Shown one piece after another: positions 8,586 through 20,539 of a stretch of 29,903 nt of DNA (positions within the stretch are counted from its first letter, which is position 1; each line of letters opens with the position of its first letter). Source of the DNA: Smittium culicis (lineage: Eukaryota > Kickxellomycota > Harpellomycetes > Harpellales > Legeriomycetaceae); assembly GCA_001970855.1 (NCBI GenBank), contig LSSN01000156.1:1-29903 (forward strand), given 5' to 3'. A program made the translations under genes and the position numbers. The notes under the pieces were generated by a model. The model was not told the DNA's origin. It made no database searches and saw only the letters and a list, made by a program, of their open reading frames with translations.

Positions 8586-9841
8586 TTAGCAGGAACAGTT
8601 TGAATTTGGAGTATCTTGTTCGATTCTGATAGGATCGGGGAATTCGCTAAAGATAATAAAACGTAAAAAAGAAAAAAGTAAAAGGATGTTAGTATGGCAA
8701 ATATAATGGAGAGACATGGTATAAGTGATAATATATAAGCAGCAATAAAATATATAAGGGAGAGAGATAGAAAAAAAAAACCTATATAGTTCGACGTTTG
8801 ATTCTCTGGTGAGAGCATTTCTGGATATTGATTGGAAAGCTTGTTCGACGTTGATTCCTTCTTTAGCAGACGTTTCAAAGTATGGAATATTTCCTTTAGA
8901 TTGGCACCAAGCCAAAGCGCGCTTAGAAGAAACCTGTAAATTGAGCAGAATAATAATATCGCAGGAAAAAGAGGGTTAATAAACGAATAATGAATAGATT
9001 AACAACAAATATTAAAAAAGAAGGAGAGGAGTGGTTTTTTTTTTTTTGGAGAATAAATAAAGGCGATAAGAATAACAGCTTACAACTCGTTTAGAATCTT
9101 CGACATCAATTTTATTAGCTAAAACGACGAAAGGGAAACTGTCAGGATCTCTTGGGCCAGACTGTAATAAAAATTCGTCTCTCCAGTTGTCTAGATTTTC
9201 AAAAGAGCGTGCATTATTGACATCGAAGCATAAAGCGCAGCAGTCGGCGCCTCTGTAGAAAGCGACACCTAGACTTTGAAATCGCTCTTGACCTGCAGTG
9301 TCCCAGATCTGGTGTTATTAAAACAAGAAAGAGTTACTTATGTTGATGAACAGTTGAAATATAGAAATAAGGGCAAGTGTAGATAGGGGGGGAGGGGTTT
9401 ACCTGCATTGTTATTAATTTACCGTCTATTAATACTTCTCTAGTTAAAAAATCGGCACCGATGGTTGCTTTATACTGACCAGTAAATTTGCGATTTACGT
9501 ATTGGTTCATGAGAGAGGTTTTACCAACTCTAAAAAGGATATTGTTTAAAAATAAAATGGATTAGTGTGTATTATGTTAAATATAAAAGAATCATAACTA
9601 ATACAGGAAAAAAAAAATTACCCACTATCGCCAAGAATGATAACCTATTATAAATTATTATCCGATAAAGAAATGGTCAGTATGTTAAAACCGAAAATGG
9701 AAGAGGGATAAAAATCAGACAATTAAAAAAAAAACTCAAGAGTAATAGGAGATAAATATATATAGCGATGAACAAGAATAGGAGAAGAGTGAAGTTATTG
9801 ACGATTACCTTGAGTAAAACCTTCTTTTTGGGAGCAGGCAT
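8586..9841 (-). CDS. ypt7: Rab7/Ypt7 small GTPase, six exons, 206 aa
   Basis: This is the late-endosome/vacuole Rab GTPase that recruits HOPS and retromer for fusion and traffic. Exons on the minus strand: 9841-9809, 9644-9622, 9529-9403, 9308-9084, 8933-8782, 8646-8586; introns of 164, 92, 94, 150 and 135 nt, all GT-AG and all keeping frame. The joined product has the P-loop GDSGVGKT (16-23), the Rab7 effector region [20 protein letters not shown] (64-69, switch II Gln present), NKID (126-129), ETSAK (156-160), the Rab7-type [10 protein letters not shown] near the end, and a C-terminal CSC for double geranylgeranylation. Length matches the usual ~207 residues. The start [11 protein letters not shown] is the typical Rab7 N terminus. 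Exon 2 is only 23 nt and splits the P-loop glycine codon. The last intron is stop-free and a multiple of three. Nothing suggests loss of function. Confidence 0.95.
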
Positions 9842-11159
9842 TTTTGAGGAATTGTATTAAAGTTGAAATAATATGTTATGAGTATCAATAAGAAGATAGA
9901 GGTGTAGATATATAGAGGGCAGATAATCGGGAAGTGTATATATACTAGAGATTTCGAGGAGAAAATTAAAGGATTGTATATTGGTAAAACTAAGCGTGGA
10001 AAAAAAAATAGCTATGACTGAGAATTAAAGTAATTCTGTTAAGTTTAGAGTAAAGTGTGGGAAAAAAAATTTAAAAAAAAAAAAGCAAACTTTCGGCCAT
10101 TTGTTTTAAAGCCTGTAAGAACTTCTATTCGCTTACTTTTGAGCTTTCTCAATTTGCCCTATTATATATAGTTATTCATTTTTTTATTTGTATTTCGGCG
10201 CTTTATTTATTTTTTTTCTAGATAATGTTAGACTTGTATTTATATTACTTTTTGGTCCATATATTGATATTTTCGAGCTATTTTATTCCTAATTTTTTCT
10301 TGTTTTCTTGAATTTTGTCTTTTTTATCCAAATAATTATTATTGACTGCTAATGAATTTGAGAATTATCCGGTTTTTTCTGTGTGCGAAATGTCTGAATA
10401 AAGTGTAAATTTATCTCTATAAGCTTATTTGCCACTAATTGCATGGAAGCAATTAATTCATATACCTTATTCGCTACTCTATTTTATGTTTGGTCATTAA
10501 ATGGCTCACACTTATCCTTATTCGCCCTATTTGCTTTATAAGCAGCCAATAGGCTCAGCTAGCTATCAGCCTCGACTATTTTCCAATAAAAAACTAGACT
10601 TCATGTTTTAATTAAGTTAGCTGGCGTGTACTATTCACGCTAGCCAATAGCAGTCTTGATGGAGCATGTGATAAAAGTGCTGCAACTCTAACTAGAAACC
10701 TTAACACCACAATACTACAACTGCTGATATCTCCTTAATACTACAACTGCTGATATCTCCTTAATACTACAACTGCTGATATCTCCTTAATACTACAACT
10801 GCTGATATCTAAATAATACTACAGAAAATACGATAGACAAACATCACAAATAATATCTCTATCGCAACAACTAACTCGGCAAACATCATATAATTTACCA
10901 CAATTACATCAACTTGTAAAGCTAAATCTAAAATTACTAAAAAAAATAAATTCTAATCTAAAGATACCAATGTTCATTTGAAAATTACGTCTTAAACTCG
11001 AAAAATACATTAACAATTGAAAAGAATATTAAAAAATGATATCATTATGAAGCACCACATTTAATTTAAAGAAAAAATGATTATATCAATAGTTTCTATT
11101 TTCACTATACTAAACTGTGCATAAAAATAGATACATGCATATATACAAATAATTCAATA
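9842..11159. other. Spacer: ypt7 upstream region and 3' flank of the next gene
   Basis: It has no gene. The part near 10440-10650 is less AT-rich and carries CCAAT motifs (GCCAATAGG near 10545, CCAATAAA near 10582, GCCAATAGC near 10643). It also has a perfect 7-bp inverted repeat TAATTGC/GCAATTA (10436-10455) and three CTTATT[C/T]GC motifs about 46 bp apart (near 10423, 10469, 10515). These might act on ypt7, but they lie 600-800 bp from its ATG. The 26-bp tandem array is listed separately. Confidence 0.45.
10711..10824 (+). repeat. 26-bp tandem repeat, about 4.4 copies
   Basis: The unit AATACTACAACTGCTGATAT plus CTCCTT repeats with exact 26-bp period from 10711, 10737, 10763 and 10789. A partial unit (AATACTACAG) starts at 10815. 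The first three full units are identical and the fourth ends in CTAAAT instead of CTCCTT. Each unit contains the palindrome GATATC. The array lies 336 bp beyond the stop of the 1208-aa gene. Such identity implies recent slippage or active homogenisation. Confidence 0.9.
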
Positions 11160-14100
11160 TCAGAATCTGACCTTCAGGCTAAGATTTTTCTTGATGTTAT
11201 CCAGCTCCTTCTCAATCATCTGCGAGTAAGTCTCGATATTATCTTGAAGGCTGATGATATTATCTGGAACTTCATACTGATTTCCTAGATCAATGCTTTT
11301 TAACTCTGATAACAACTCACCAAGCTCTGGACACTCGACTTTAATCAATTCAGGGTCTACAATAAATGCATTACTCCCCCTCGCTGATGATCTTCTTGCT
11401 GGTACCGGGTCCACCATAATCCTCGAACTACCCTGCTGCATCATTACCTTGCTCCTCTCTTGCTCCTCCTCTTCCTGCTGCTTAGCCAGCTCAAGTATTG
11501 TGCTGTAATCCATCCCAAAAGTGCTAACTGCTTTTCTGTATCCGCCTCTACTCGAATCAAGATGATCCAAATGCCAAATTCTGTCTTTATATGAGCCCAC
11601 ACTATCCTTTTCATTTCTTGGAAATACTCCTTCATTTCTGTTATTTCCTGTAATTCTATTCGCTTCAATGCCCTCATTTCGTTCTGTTCCCTTAAATTCG
11701 ATTCTATCATCAGATGTATAAAATCCTACTTCTTTGTGACCTTCACTGAAACCTCCTGTAGATTTCTTCCTGTACTTACTTAATTTACTTTGTAGCTTTA
11801 CGTTTTGATACAATAGCGAATTCACTTTATCTTTCAACTCATATATCATTTTCTTATACTCCTGCTCAAGACTACCGCTTAAATTGTATTCATCACCTGG
11901 ACTAGTGTAATTAAGCTCAGTCATATTCGAAAGCTGTGAAGTCGACTTATTCTTCTTCAAATTGTATAGAAAGCTATCATTATCCAAATCTGTATTAGCC
12001 CGCCGCATTTTCAATTTGCTAGATAGATTAACAGTTTTATTTAAGAATATACTGTTCCTTTGATTCCTTTCCTTTTCTCTGCTAGAAACCAAATTAACCG
12101 CGTTCGTCGATAATGTAGTACTTTCAGACCCGCTGTTGTAAACCGTTGAATCACTACTACCCCGTTTATCCGATATTTCCAAAAACTGTATCTGATTATC
12201 TGTGTCAAACAATAGGTTTAATGGACTAGGCCGTATCTTGCTTTTATTGGAATTTTTTTCGTCTTCTGCTTCACTAAGGTAAAAAAATTTTTCTTTTTGA
12301 AAAAGCTCGCTTTTTGACTTGTGCAAGCTCTTCGTATTTTTACTTTGATAAAAGTCACTATCCAAATAACTCGCAGTATCAACCGCCTCAAATTTTTTTC
12401 CTTGTCCAAATCCTTGCTCTTGTATTGAACCTCTTCTATCGTTTTCTACTAAATTGTTATATCCATAATCACGCTCTTTTTTATACTGTAGAGGTTTCTG
12501 CCGATTAAATACATTTGTCCTCCTACTAATAAACTTACTTTTGTTGCTAGAATCACTATGTATTAAACTTGATTCGTGGCTTATATCTCCAAGGATATTT
12601 GCATCATCGGATTGATATGAATTTTTCAGCATTTCCTTGCTCAACTTATCGTGTGTAGCTGATTGTAAACTCGGCGAATACATGTATTCATCATTTTCAG
12701 CTTTATTTTTATGATGGATGAACTCTGAGCTGCTCGAATAGTTAACGATTTTTAGATCGACATTTCTAGGCTTGCTTACAAGTGTTTTGCTCGACGACAA
12801 GACCTTAGAATAAAAATCGCCCTTTTGATGGTTGTAAGTACTAATCCTTTGCGGCGTGTTGTTATACGTAGAGTTTTCTGACCCTGATAAATCATGAAAA
12901 TCTTCAAAACTTGATTTAGATGACTTTTTTACACTAGTTAAATTCGATAAATATATCTGGCTATTAGTATAAGAATCTAAACTATTTTTTTTGCTTGTTT
13001 CAGTACCAAAACTATTGGAAATCTCTGCTTCTATCGAGTTCATGCCCTCTTTATGACTCTGCTGCTGGATTTGTTTTCCTTCATTTCCATTTGATTTGTT
13101 TACACAACCTTGTTTGCTAGTATCGCCATTATAAATCGATTTTGATAACTGCGTTTTCGGAAAAACTGGAATTTTGTCATTGTTGCTAGTAATCGTCGAT
13201 ATGTTGCCGATGCTTTTTGAAACCTGTCTCTTTTGGCGTGTCATAAGATCTGAGTCAGATTTCAAATCTTGGTTTTTAAATTCTTTATGTTTGTTGTTAT
13301 TTTTTTCAATATAACTTGCTGCAATGCTGTAATTTTTTAAATAGGCTGGAATTACCTTGATTTGGGTCGTATCTATGCTGTTTTGGTTATTAGAAGCTGC
13401 TTGAATAGAATTATCGTGCGATATAGACGGTTTGATAGAAATGTCTTTAAAATTTTTAGATTGTTGGTGTGTCATTGCTATTGGGCTAATTGAAGACATG
13501 ATGAATGGCCTAATATCAAAATCCGCTCCATTATCGGATTGAATTTTACCATCTTCTTCTTTTTCTGCTTGGTTGCTGATATTTAGAACTTGCGACTCCA
13601 AAATTACATTATTCTTACTATTTGTAGAGCTTCTGTTACTGATACTACTATTACTATTGCTACGTCTTGCTCCCAAGATACTACTTAGACCTGCGTTGTT
13701 TATATAATTTTGTTTTTGGTTTCTATGAGATTCTATATCAAGGCCAACCAATTTATTTCGACTTGAAATACATTTACTGAAGCCAGCTTTAGTTTCATTG
13801 GCTGTATTTGATGATTTTTTATATTTACTTGTTGTAGATAAGGGTGTGGTTATTGTGTGAATGTTTTTAGTATTAGATGAAGGCGAAAATATGTTGATAT
13901 TGTCATCGTACAAGTAAAAGGAATTTTCAACAATACCTTGGGGAATTTGATCACATAAATATCCGTATTTTTGGTCATTTGTGTTTTCTGGGAAAATGTG
14001 ATCGATTTGATCAATGTTGTTATTGACGATTTCGTTTTGATATTTGGTTTGTTGGATATTATTATTTGTGTCTTTTTCAATGATTGATTCTACATGTATA

Positions 14101-14955
14101 TTCGTATATTTTTGTACGTTATTTTTTAGACTATAAGATAAGATATTCTTTCTGCTTTTGTGTAAGGAGTTATTTCTCGTACCAATGGTAATGCTATTTC
14201 TATTTATACTCGAACTTCTTTTCGAGTTAACGTCGGTACTATTTTTTTTACTGAAACTCTCACTACTACTGCGGCTAGCGCTAATACTTTTGTTGTAAAC
14301 CATACTAATCCTTTTTTTTCTGCTAGTTGCTGATGTACTATTTTTTCTAGAAATACTGGTACTTTTTTTTCTATTTAGGCGTGGCCGAGTTAACCTTGCC
14401 CCATTAGAACTAAATATTTTGTATTCGTCGCTGACTCCAGTTCGACTATTATTGATATTTGTTATATTTTCATCATCGCTATCAATTATATAATTATCTA
14501 GCTCAAATTGTTTTGATCTAAGGTTAAATAGGCTATCAGAAATTTCTCTTCCTATTTTCTTATATCGAGGAACTTTAATCTTTTTGATTTCAAGGCTTGC
14601 TTGAGTTTGTTGAGTAGTTATACCTTTATAGGGACTAGATTTTTTTGGAGATAATAATGCTTTTTTAGCATTTTTACCTCCAGAAAAGAAAATTTTTTCT
14701 CTCCAAGTAGGGCTATTTAATAAATATAATTATGTTCAAATTTTATAGCTGATTATGAGAGTTTAAGCATTATTTAATAAATAGCTTTTATTATATGCAT
14801 CATTAAAATAAATTTCTATTTTTTTAGGTTTATATTTTAAGTCTTTGAATGATTTATATAATATAAAGAATAATATTTTACCTATTTCCTATAGACCCTA
14901 CAAAATTTTTTTTGTCGTAGTCATCGAGATCAATTGATTCCTTTCCTTGCTGCAT
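11160..14955 (-). CDS. Unrecognised Ser/Asn-rich coiled-coil protein, two exons, 1208 aa
   Basis: The long frame from 14303 stays open upstream to 14712, where an AG acceptor meets a 169-nt GT-AG intron (14881-14713). A 24-codon first exon runs from ATG at 14955 to 14882. The joined reading frame is continuous (24 codons, then a split Ser25, then PTWREKIFFSGG), so 1208 residues is preferred over 1047. I do not recognise the family. Most of the chain is disordered and rich in Ser, Asn, Lys and Thr. A heptad-patterned coiled coil lies at about 973-1008 (LEQEYKKMIYELKDKV, then LLYQNVKLQSKL). A Glu-rich helix follows near 1095-1116, an RRSS kinase-type site near 1131, and an amphipathic C-terminal helix at about 1174-1206. 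A short conserved-looking N-terminal motif, a long disordered middle and C-terminal coiled coils suggest a cytoskeletal, spindle-pole or cell-polarity scaffold, which is inference. The C/A-rich stretch at 15029-15090 (minus strand) looks like its leader. Confidence 0.85.
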
Positions 14956-16195
14956 TCTTTATATAGTAAATTTTCTATGCTTTTCTCTTGCTTTATTTTC
15001 GTTTGGAATGAAACAGTCAGAGTTGTTATTTGTTTGTTAGTTTTTTTGTTTTTGCTGTTTGGTGTTTGGTGTTGTGTTATAACATTCGTTAATTGTTTAT
15101 TATGATTTCTTTACTAGAAATTAGTATCTTATTATTATAAAATTTTTATGCTTAGAATAACACCAGTATATGAGTATTAAAAAAATATAAAATGGATGTA
15201 TGAAGGTAATAGTATGGTTGGAATTGAAGTATTATACAACTTGACAGAGTTTAAAAAAGAAAAAAACGAGCCAAAAGAAGAAAAAATGATTATATAAAAG
15301 CTGAATATAAAATAGCGTTTTAGATTTATTATTTGTACAACACAAAATATCAAGTTGATCGAAACTTTAAGAATTGATAAAATATAATTTAAAAATAGTA
15401 ATATCTATGAATAGCGTAGTTATAATAAATTTTTTATGATAAAGTTACATTATATTAAAGGATAGCTGTGATATTACGATTTTCGTATCAGAATTTTAAC
15501 TATATTAAAATATTATTAAAAATAGACGAGAAGGGTTAAGGCATGTACATAAAAGTTTCAAGCTATTGTGTATTGTGCTGAAATTTTAATAAGGAATAAA
15601 ATCTTTTAAATAATGAGAATACAAAATTTAGTTGAGTGATAAAGAACATAGCAAGAAAATGCTTTCAGCTTTCTAACTTTAATTAAACTGAGAAATATTC
15701 AGAAACTATATTTTTGTTGTCGAAAGCTGTAACTTTCATAAATTTCATGTAATCCTAAATGTAATTGCAATTCGATATATTAGTTTATATCCAGTTATGT
15801 ATTATAAAAATATTATTTAATTGACTTGTAAGACATGGTGTTTTATTTTTAATTCGCTTTCGTATGGTATTACAGCAAAGTTATTAATAAATTTCGCAAG
15901 GCAAAAACAGTTACTTATAAACTTGGTTTGTCAAATGATACTCAAAGTCTTATGTGATTGGAATTAAAATGGTGTTTTCTGGTAAACTTTTAAGTAAAAA
16001 ATATTTCAGCCTTTTTGGGTGCAACTAAGAATCTTTGAAATTATAGTTCATATGAAGCAAAACTCATTTAAACCCTTAAAACTTGAAATCGTGTAATGCA
16101 TTGGCTAGCTAACCATTTTTTTAGCAAATAGATTACGTATTAAAAAAAAGTAATTAGTTAGGCATTCAAGGAGTTTTATGAATATTGCTTATTTC
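14956..16195. other. AT-rich spacer upstream of the 1208-aa gene
   Basis: The part next to the gene (to about 15090) is CA-rich on the minus strand, as in many fungal 5' leaders. The remainder shows no gene. A GAAGGGTTAA at 15531-15540 resembles a MITE right end, but no matching body is visible upstream. Confidence 0.5.
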
Positions 16196-16388
16196 CCCTT
16201 TCCCATCCAAAAATATTTAAAAAATCAAATTTAATGATTCTTTTATGGATAACAATTAAATTTATTATTTGCTACTATTCCAAAACAAACTATTGTCATA
16301 TAAAATTTTGGAACTATATCACTTTTATTGAACTCAGTTGGCTATATTTTGTAGATAAAAAAAAAATGCTGCCGCCCGGGAAAGGGCT
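16196..16388 (-). mobile_element. MITE, copy 6, inverted orientation, TTAA flanks decayed
   Basis: On the minus strand it begins CCCTTTCCCGGGCGGCAGCA, almost identical to the left end of copy 4. It continues through AAATATAGCCAACTGAGTTCAAT and ends GGATGGGAAAGGGG. Both outer CCCTTTCC repeats are intact, but the flanking TTAA has become CTAT on one side and lost on the other. It is the only copy here in the minus orientation. Confidence 0.75.
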
Positions 16389-17664
16389 ATAAGGTATAAT
16401 CCTTGATGGTTTATGCGGTAAATACTGTTAGTCTTACTTCAACCAGAATGTGAATTGATATCTTTGGCTAAATTTGAGCTCTTATTGAAATTGCTAAATT
16501 AAAATTCTAATAGTTATCTGAAAAGCAGCGAGAGTAAAGCTTAGATTGTAAAATTTATTATATCTACTTGAAATAAATGGCAAACGCGTTTCTAGTTGAG
16601 GAAGTGAGGGCTATTATTTAGTCCATAGGAACATTGATCTTGCTTTATAAAACTTGTGCAAAAACTTGTTAGATGAAATACAGATATTTATTCGTACCAC
16701 ATTCATTATTAAATCTATAAATAGTAGCCTAATCAGAATGCTGTAACACTCATAGCATCCAATAACTGACAATATCTCTTTTGATGCGATTTTCTGAGCA
16801 ACGAAAAGTCAAAGTTTATATAATTCACGAAATTCTTAAATATTCTGGATATTGTACTCATCAAATTATTCGCTTTTTCTTTTGAGAATTAGTTAATGTG
16901 GGTACAACAAACCAAATCCAACGAATTTTATTAATTAATTTGTAATTGCATTTCACAGACAATTATAAATATTTGATACTCTTTAGTATCAGTTCATAAA
17001 CTCAAGCATTATACTTTACCCAATAGCCTCAATTTATAAAACCATCCAGTTATCTAAAATGCTCGGTCTTTTTGTTGAGATAATTTCACATTCCATACGC
17101 TTTTTCATGAGCCTTAATGTAAATTGATTAAATATCTAATCAAAAAAAAAAAAACTCAAACCGACTTTTCCTTGAATTATATTAAATTCTTCTCAAATTG
17201 CAATTATTTATAAACATCAGTACCGAATAAAATCCTGGTTGAACATCTAATCATAATATTATTTCCTGAGAATATAATCACGGAAATATAGAATCATTGA
17301 TTATAAAATTCCCAAAACTAATTTCCTAAAGTATATCTAATCCCTATCAATTTATAGAATTTCGCTAAATTAATTAGAAGAGTTTACCCCCATAATTACA
17401 CTTACTCCAATTTAGAAATTTTATAAGAATGCATATTTTAAAATTTTTTATCTTGAAAAATGATATCTACACAATCAGATGAAGATTCCATATTATAGCT
17501 ATATTAATTTTAAATTATATACAATAAATATCCAGTCGGTATATAAATCTTCGTGTCAGAATGGGTATAAATTTTATTTAGAAACAAAGAAAATAAAAAC
17601 TCAAAATGAGCTAATAGCAAAAAAAAATTTATTTAAAATCTTAGCTTAAAATAGTGAAGAACGC
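16389..17664. other. AT-rich spacer, no gene seen
   Basis: Only very short open frames occur, such as one of 14 codons from the ATG at 16577. There are no clear repeats or RNA genes. Confidence 0.55.
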
Positions 17665-17860
17665 TTAACCCTTTCCCTGGAGGTAGACTATTTTTGATCA
17701 TTAAATATAACCAACTGTGTTCAATTTAAATACTTTAATTACGATGACTAAAAAAATATTAGTATATAGTATTGTAACAGCAAATAATAGACTTGCTTAT
17801 AATATATAAACTCCTAAGAGTGAAATACCTTGTCTTAGTTTAGTGGCATAATTAGTGTAC
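17665..17860 (+). mobile_element. MITE, copy 7, right terminus lost
   Basis: It starts TTAACCCTTTCCCTGGAGGT and follows the family body (GACTATTTTTGATCA, AATATAACCAACTGTGTTCAA, GCAAATAATAGACTTGCTTA). Similarity fades near 17815, with AATAC and AGTGTAC still alignable to the end of copy 5. The expected GGGAAAGGGTTAA is replaced by a hairpin and then by the GC-richer relic at 17861-18335, so the element was interrupted or truncated there. Confidence 0.65.
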
Positions 17861-18335
17861 TTTTCTAAGTACACTATACTAAAATTTCACACAGCGTTGC
17901 ACTATCCTTGGTCAGGGATAGTGAAGGCAACGACCAGTGATTCGGGGGACAACCTTTCCAGAGGAGGACCATCTAGAAACAGGAGGAACCAATCAGTTTA
18001 GCACAGTCTGAGAAATTCTCTGTGCACAAGTCCATCGTTCGACAGCATTACGGATCTCGGTCATTTAAAAGATTATTGTAAGAGAGTCAGGTAGATCATT
18101 ACCGCGTTTGGGTAGGAGCCTATTTTTTATTAATCCTGTTAGATGTAGGCTCTGACCAGGAACTCGACGATATCAACGAATTCAATTTTGTTGGAACGAG
18201 CTTAATTCCATGACTGCTTGTAACTTTAGTCATCCAGCCTACTTGAAGCAATGCCTGGGTATATCTCTCGGATGATAGATTGATCCCATTTCCCTTTAGT
18301 TACGCAGCCGGTAGACCGGCAGAGGAATTTATTAG
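17861..18335 (-). pseudogene. GC-richer relic, possibly a tyrosine-recombinase N-terminal fragment
   Basis: This ~475-bp island is clearly less AT-rich than its flanks. One minus-strand frame gives coding-like pieces broken by stops: SRLDD, SYKQSWN, NKIEFVDIVEFLVRAYI, AVMIYLTLLQ, and PPLERLSPESLVVAF. Their order and spacing resemble the core-binding (SAM-like) N-terminal half of DIRS-type tyrosine recombinases (S-x-x-T/S-Y...W, then EFL/Y, then PP-x-x-RLS...VV-x-F). The catalytic half is absent. I judge this by eye only; another decayed gene or an unrelated element is possible. Two strong inverted repeats mark its left edge (17853-17876 and 17896-17931). Confidence 0.3.
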
Positions 18336-20519
18336 TATTAGAATATTAGTTTTTGTATGCCTTGCACCAAATTTCTATTTTTTTAGTTTATTTACCGCGT
18401 ATTTTCTAATATTGTTATCGTACCAATAAAACTCCGTGATTAAAAAAAAAAAAAAGACTCAGTAAAAGCTATTTTAACATTTGTTTTTCCATGTGAAATT
18501 TTCATGTAGGCCATTTACCTTTTTGTTTTATTTTATTCGTTCCGTTTCATTTAAATTACTTCTTTCTTTTCGATATTAATGAAATTTCTGAATGTGATTT
18601 CTATATTCGTTTTTTTTTGTATGCCATTTGCATGCTCTTTTTATTCTCTATATATTATTAATTCTATCTATATTATACGTTTCTATTATCTATAAGAGCT
18701 TTCCTTGTCGTCGAGTATAAATTTGATGATTAAGCAGTTTATTTTAAATCTTTAGTGTCTTATATTTAAACCCGTTGTTATCGGATTTAGTGTTGTCTCA
18801 GTCATTAACTTTGTAATTTACATATACCTTTATTGTATTTAATAACTCGTATTTAATTAGTATATTTTTTTCTTTGTATTTTTTTATTTATTTTCATCTT
18901 ATATTCTTGATTGGTTTTATTAGATAATTAGCGACTGAAAAAATCATAAGTATATTCTATTTACAAATAATATTCCTGCTCTCTTTGTTACTTTTAAAAG
19001 TATCTACAAAATTAACACTTCGTATATATGGAAATAGATTGGTATATAATCAAAAGTTAAATGCTAATTATAAATCAATATGAATTAGTCTGTAAGATAA
19101 AGAAAGTGAATAATATTTATCTATCTTTATAAAAAAATATCCTGAATACATGAGTTAATTTAAAAACCGACATTTCCTTATTATTAGATCAGATAACTAT
19201 GAGCTTTCAGTGATTAGAAATTTTTTCATTTTTACATAAGGCTATTTTTCGTTCTGAGAAATAGGCATTAAACGTGCATAATTTTAACTTTGGGCAATAC
19301 TAATATTTTTATAGGTTTATAAATAAGTCTATGAGCTATGTGATTGAATTTTTTTATGAAAAACTTTTAGGAATATCGAATTGAATTTTGTAAAATTTCA
19401 ATCTCAGTTTATCCTAATGAAATTTTTTTTAGTTTGTTGATAATAAATTCAAAACAAAAAAAAAGAGGGTAATGATAAAATTTTTATTATCCTTTGATTC
19501 TGACACTGATATAATACATTTATAATATTTGCACAAATGGAATTATATCAGAAAAGGAGTCAATTTGGTTAACTGTCTATCATTTATTAACCATCGAAAA
19601 GAATTCAAATGTACTGGATTAATTTTAATCACTCACCAAATTATATATATACCAATTTCGAATCATTATAATTAATATTAATTTGGGTTCACATATGTCG
19701 TGGTGGAAACCCACCATTAGATATGAAACCCCTAGTTTAATAATTTAGTCATAATTTAAAACAAATGTGATTAAATATTTTTATCATATAAACTATTATA
19801 CCAATCGGAACGAATTCAAGTTTACTTAGTTTTATTAATCTAGTTTTATACAATTTAAAACCTAAAATATATTTTTTAGATATATATTAAAGGGAAATTC
19901 CCATTTTTCATAAAATGAGATTATGGAAAAATAAAAGAACCAAATCCCAACTTACTTGTATTAAATTAAAACTTGAACAAATACAAGGAAAACATTTATT
20001 TGTAAAACCCTACAGTAAAAATTAAGTACACATTTTTCAAATTTAATGACTGTGATACATATATTAATATTTTTTTGGAATGGTATTAGGACTATTTATT
20101 ATAAAGACAAAAAATTATCAAAGAATCAATCTCTATATTATTTTTTGTCAATTACAATTATCAGGTTTGAATTACATTGTAGATATTATACTTCATAGGG
20201 TGGTCGTATTAAGTGGTACATAAATATTATTGGATATTATACCGAACTTCAAGATAAAACAAAATTTAATACATAATGTAATCAGTAATTTTTTTTTGCA
20301 ATAAGATACTGAAATTGCAGTAAGTATCATTCTTATCATATTTTCTTTCGCAAGGCCAGTGTACCCACTATAAAGATTTTCAACTTTGAAATCTTATAAA
20401 TCGTATTATTTTAAATTAATTCTATTAAAAGAATGATGGATCAAGAGAATACAAACGGTATATTCGTTATATAAGACCATTAAGGAAATAACAGATATGG
20501 ATAAAAATTTTCTTCATTA
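18336..20519. other. AT-rich spacer with one hairpin
   Basis: No gene seen. An imperfect inverted repeat (GGGTTCACATATG...GGTGG / CCACC...ATATGAAACCC) spans 19685-19731 and is the only notable structure. Confidence 0.55.
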
Positions 20520-20539
20520 AAAGGAGCAAAAAGTAGAAC

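Noticed and set aside
8586..8915. A free-standing 109-aa protein with a hydrophobic middle on the minus strand.
   Set aside because: It is the fifth and sixth exons of ypt7 read through the stop-free last intron; the upstream exons encode the rest of the GTPase.
15529..15540. MITE right end GAAGGGTTAA.
   Set aside because: The terminus is short and the 195 bp upstream show no family body or left end.
17829..17905. tRNA-Arg(TCT) or tRNA-derived SINE head: an A-box match TAGTTTAGTGG (17836-17846) and a hairpin whose loop contains TCTAA.
   Set aside because: The symmetric stem cannot give a 7-nt anticodon loop, the D arm does not pair, no B box follows at tRNA spacing, and the A-box region aligns with the right part of the MITE body.
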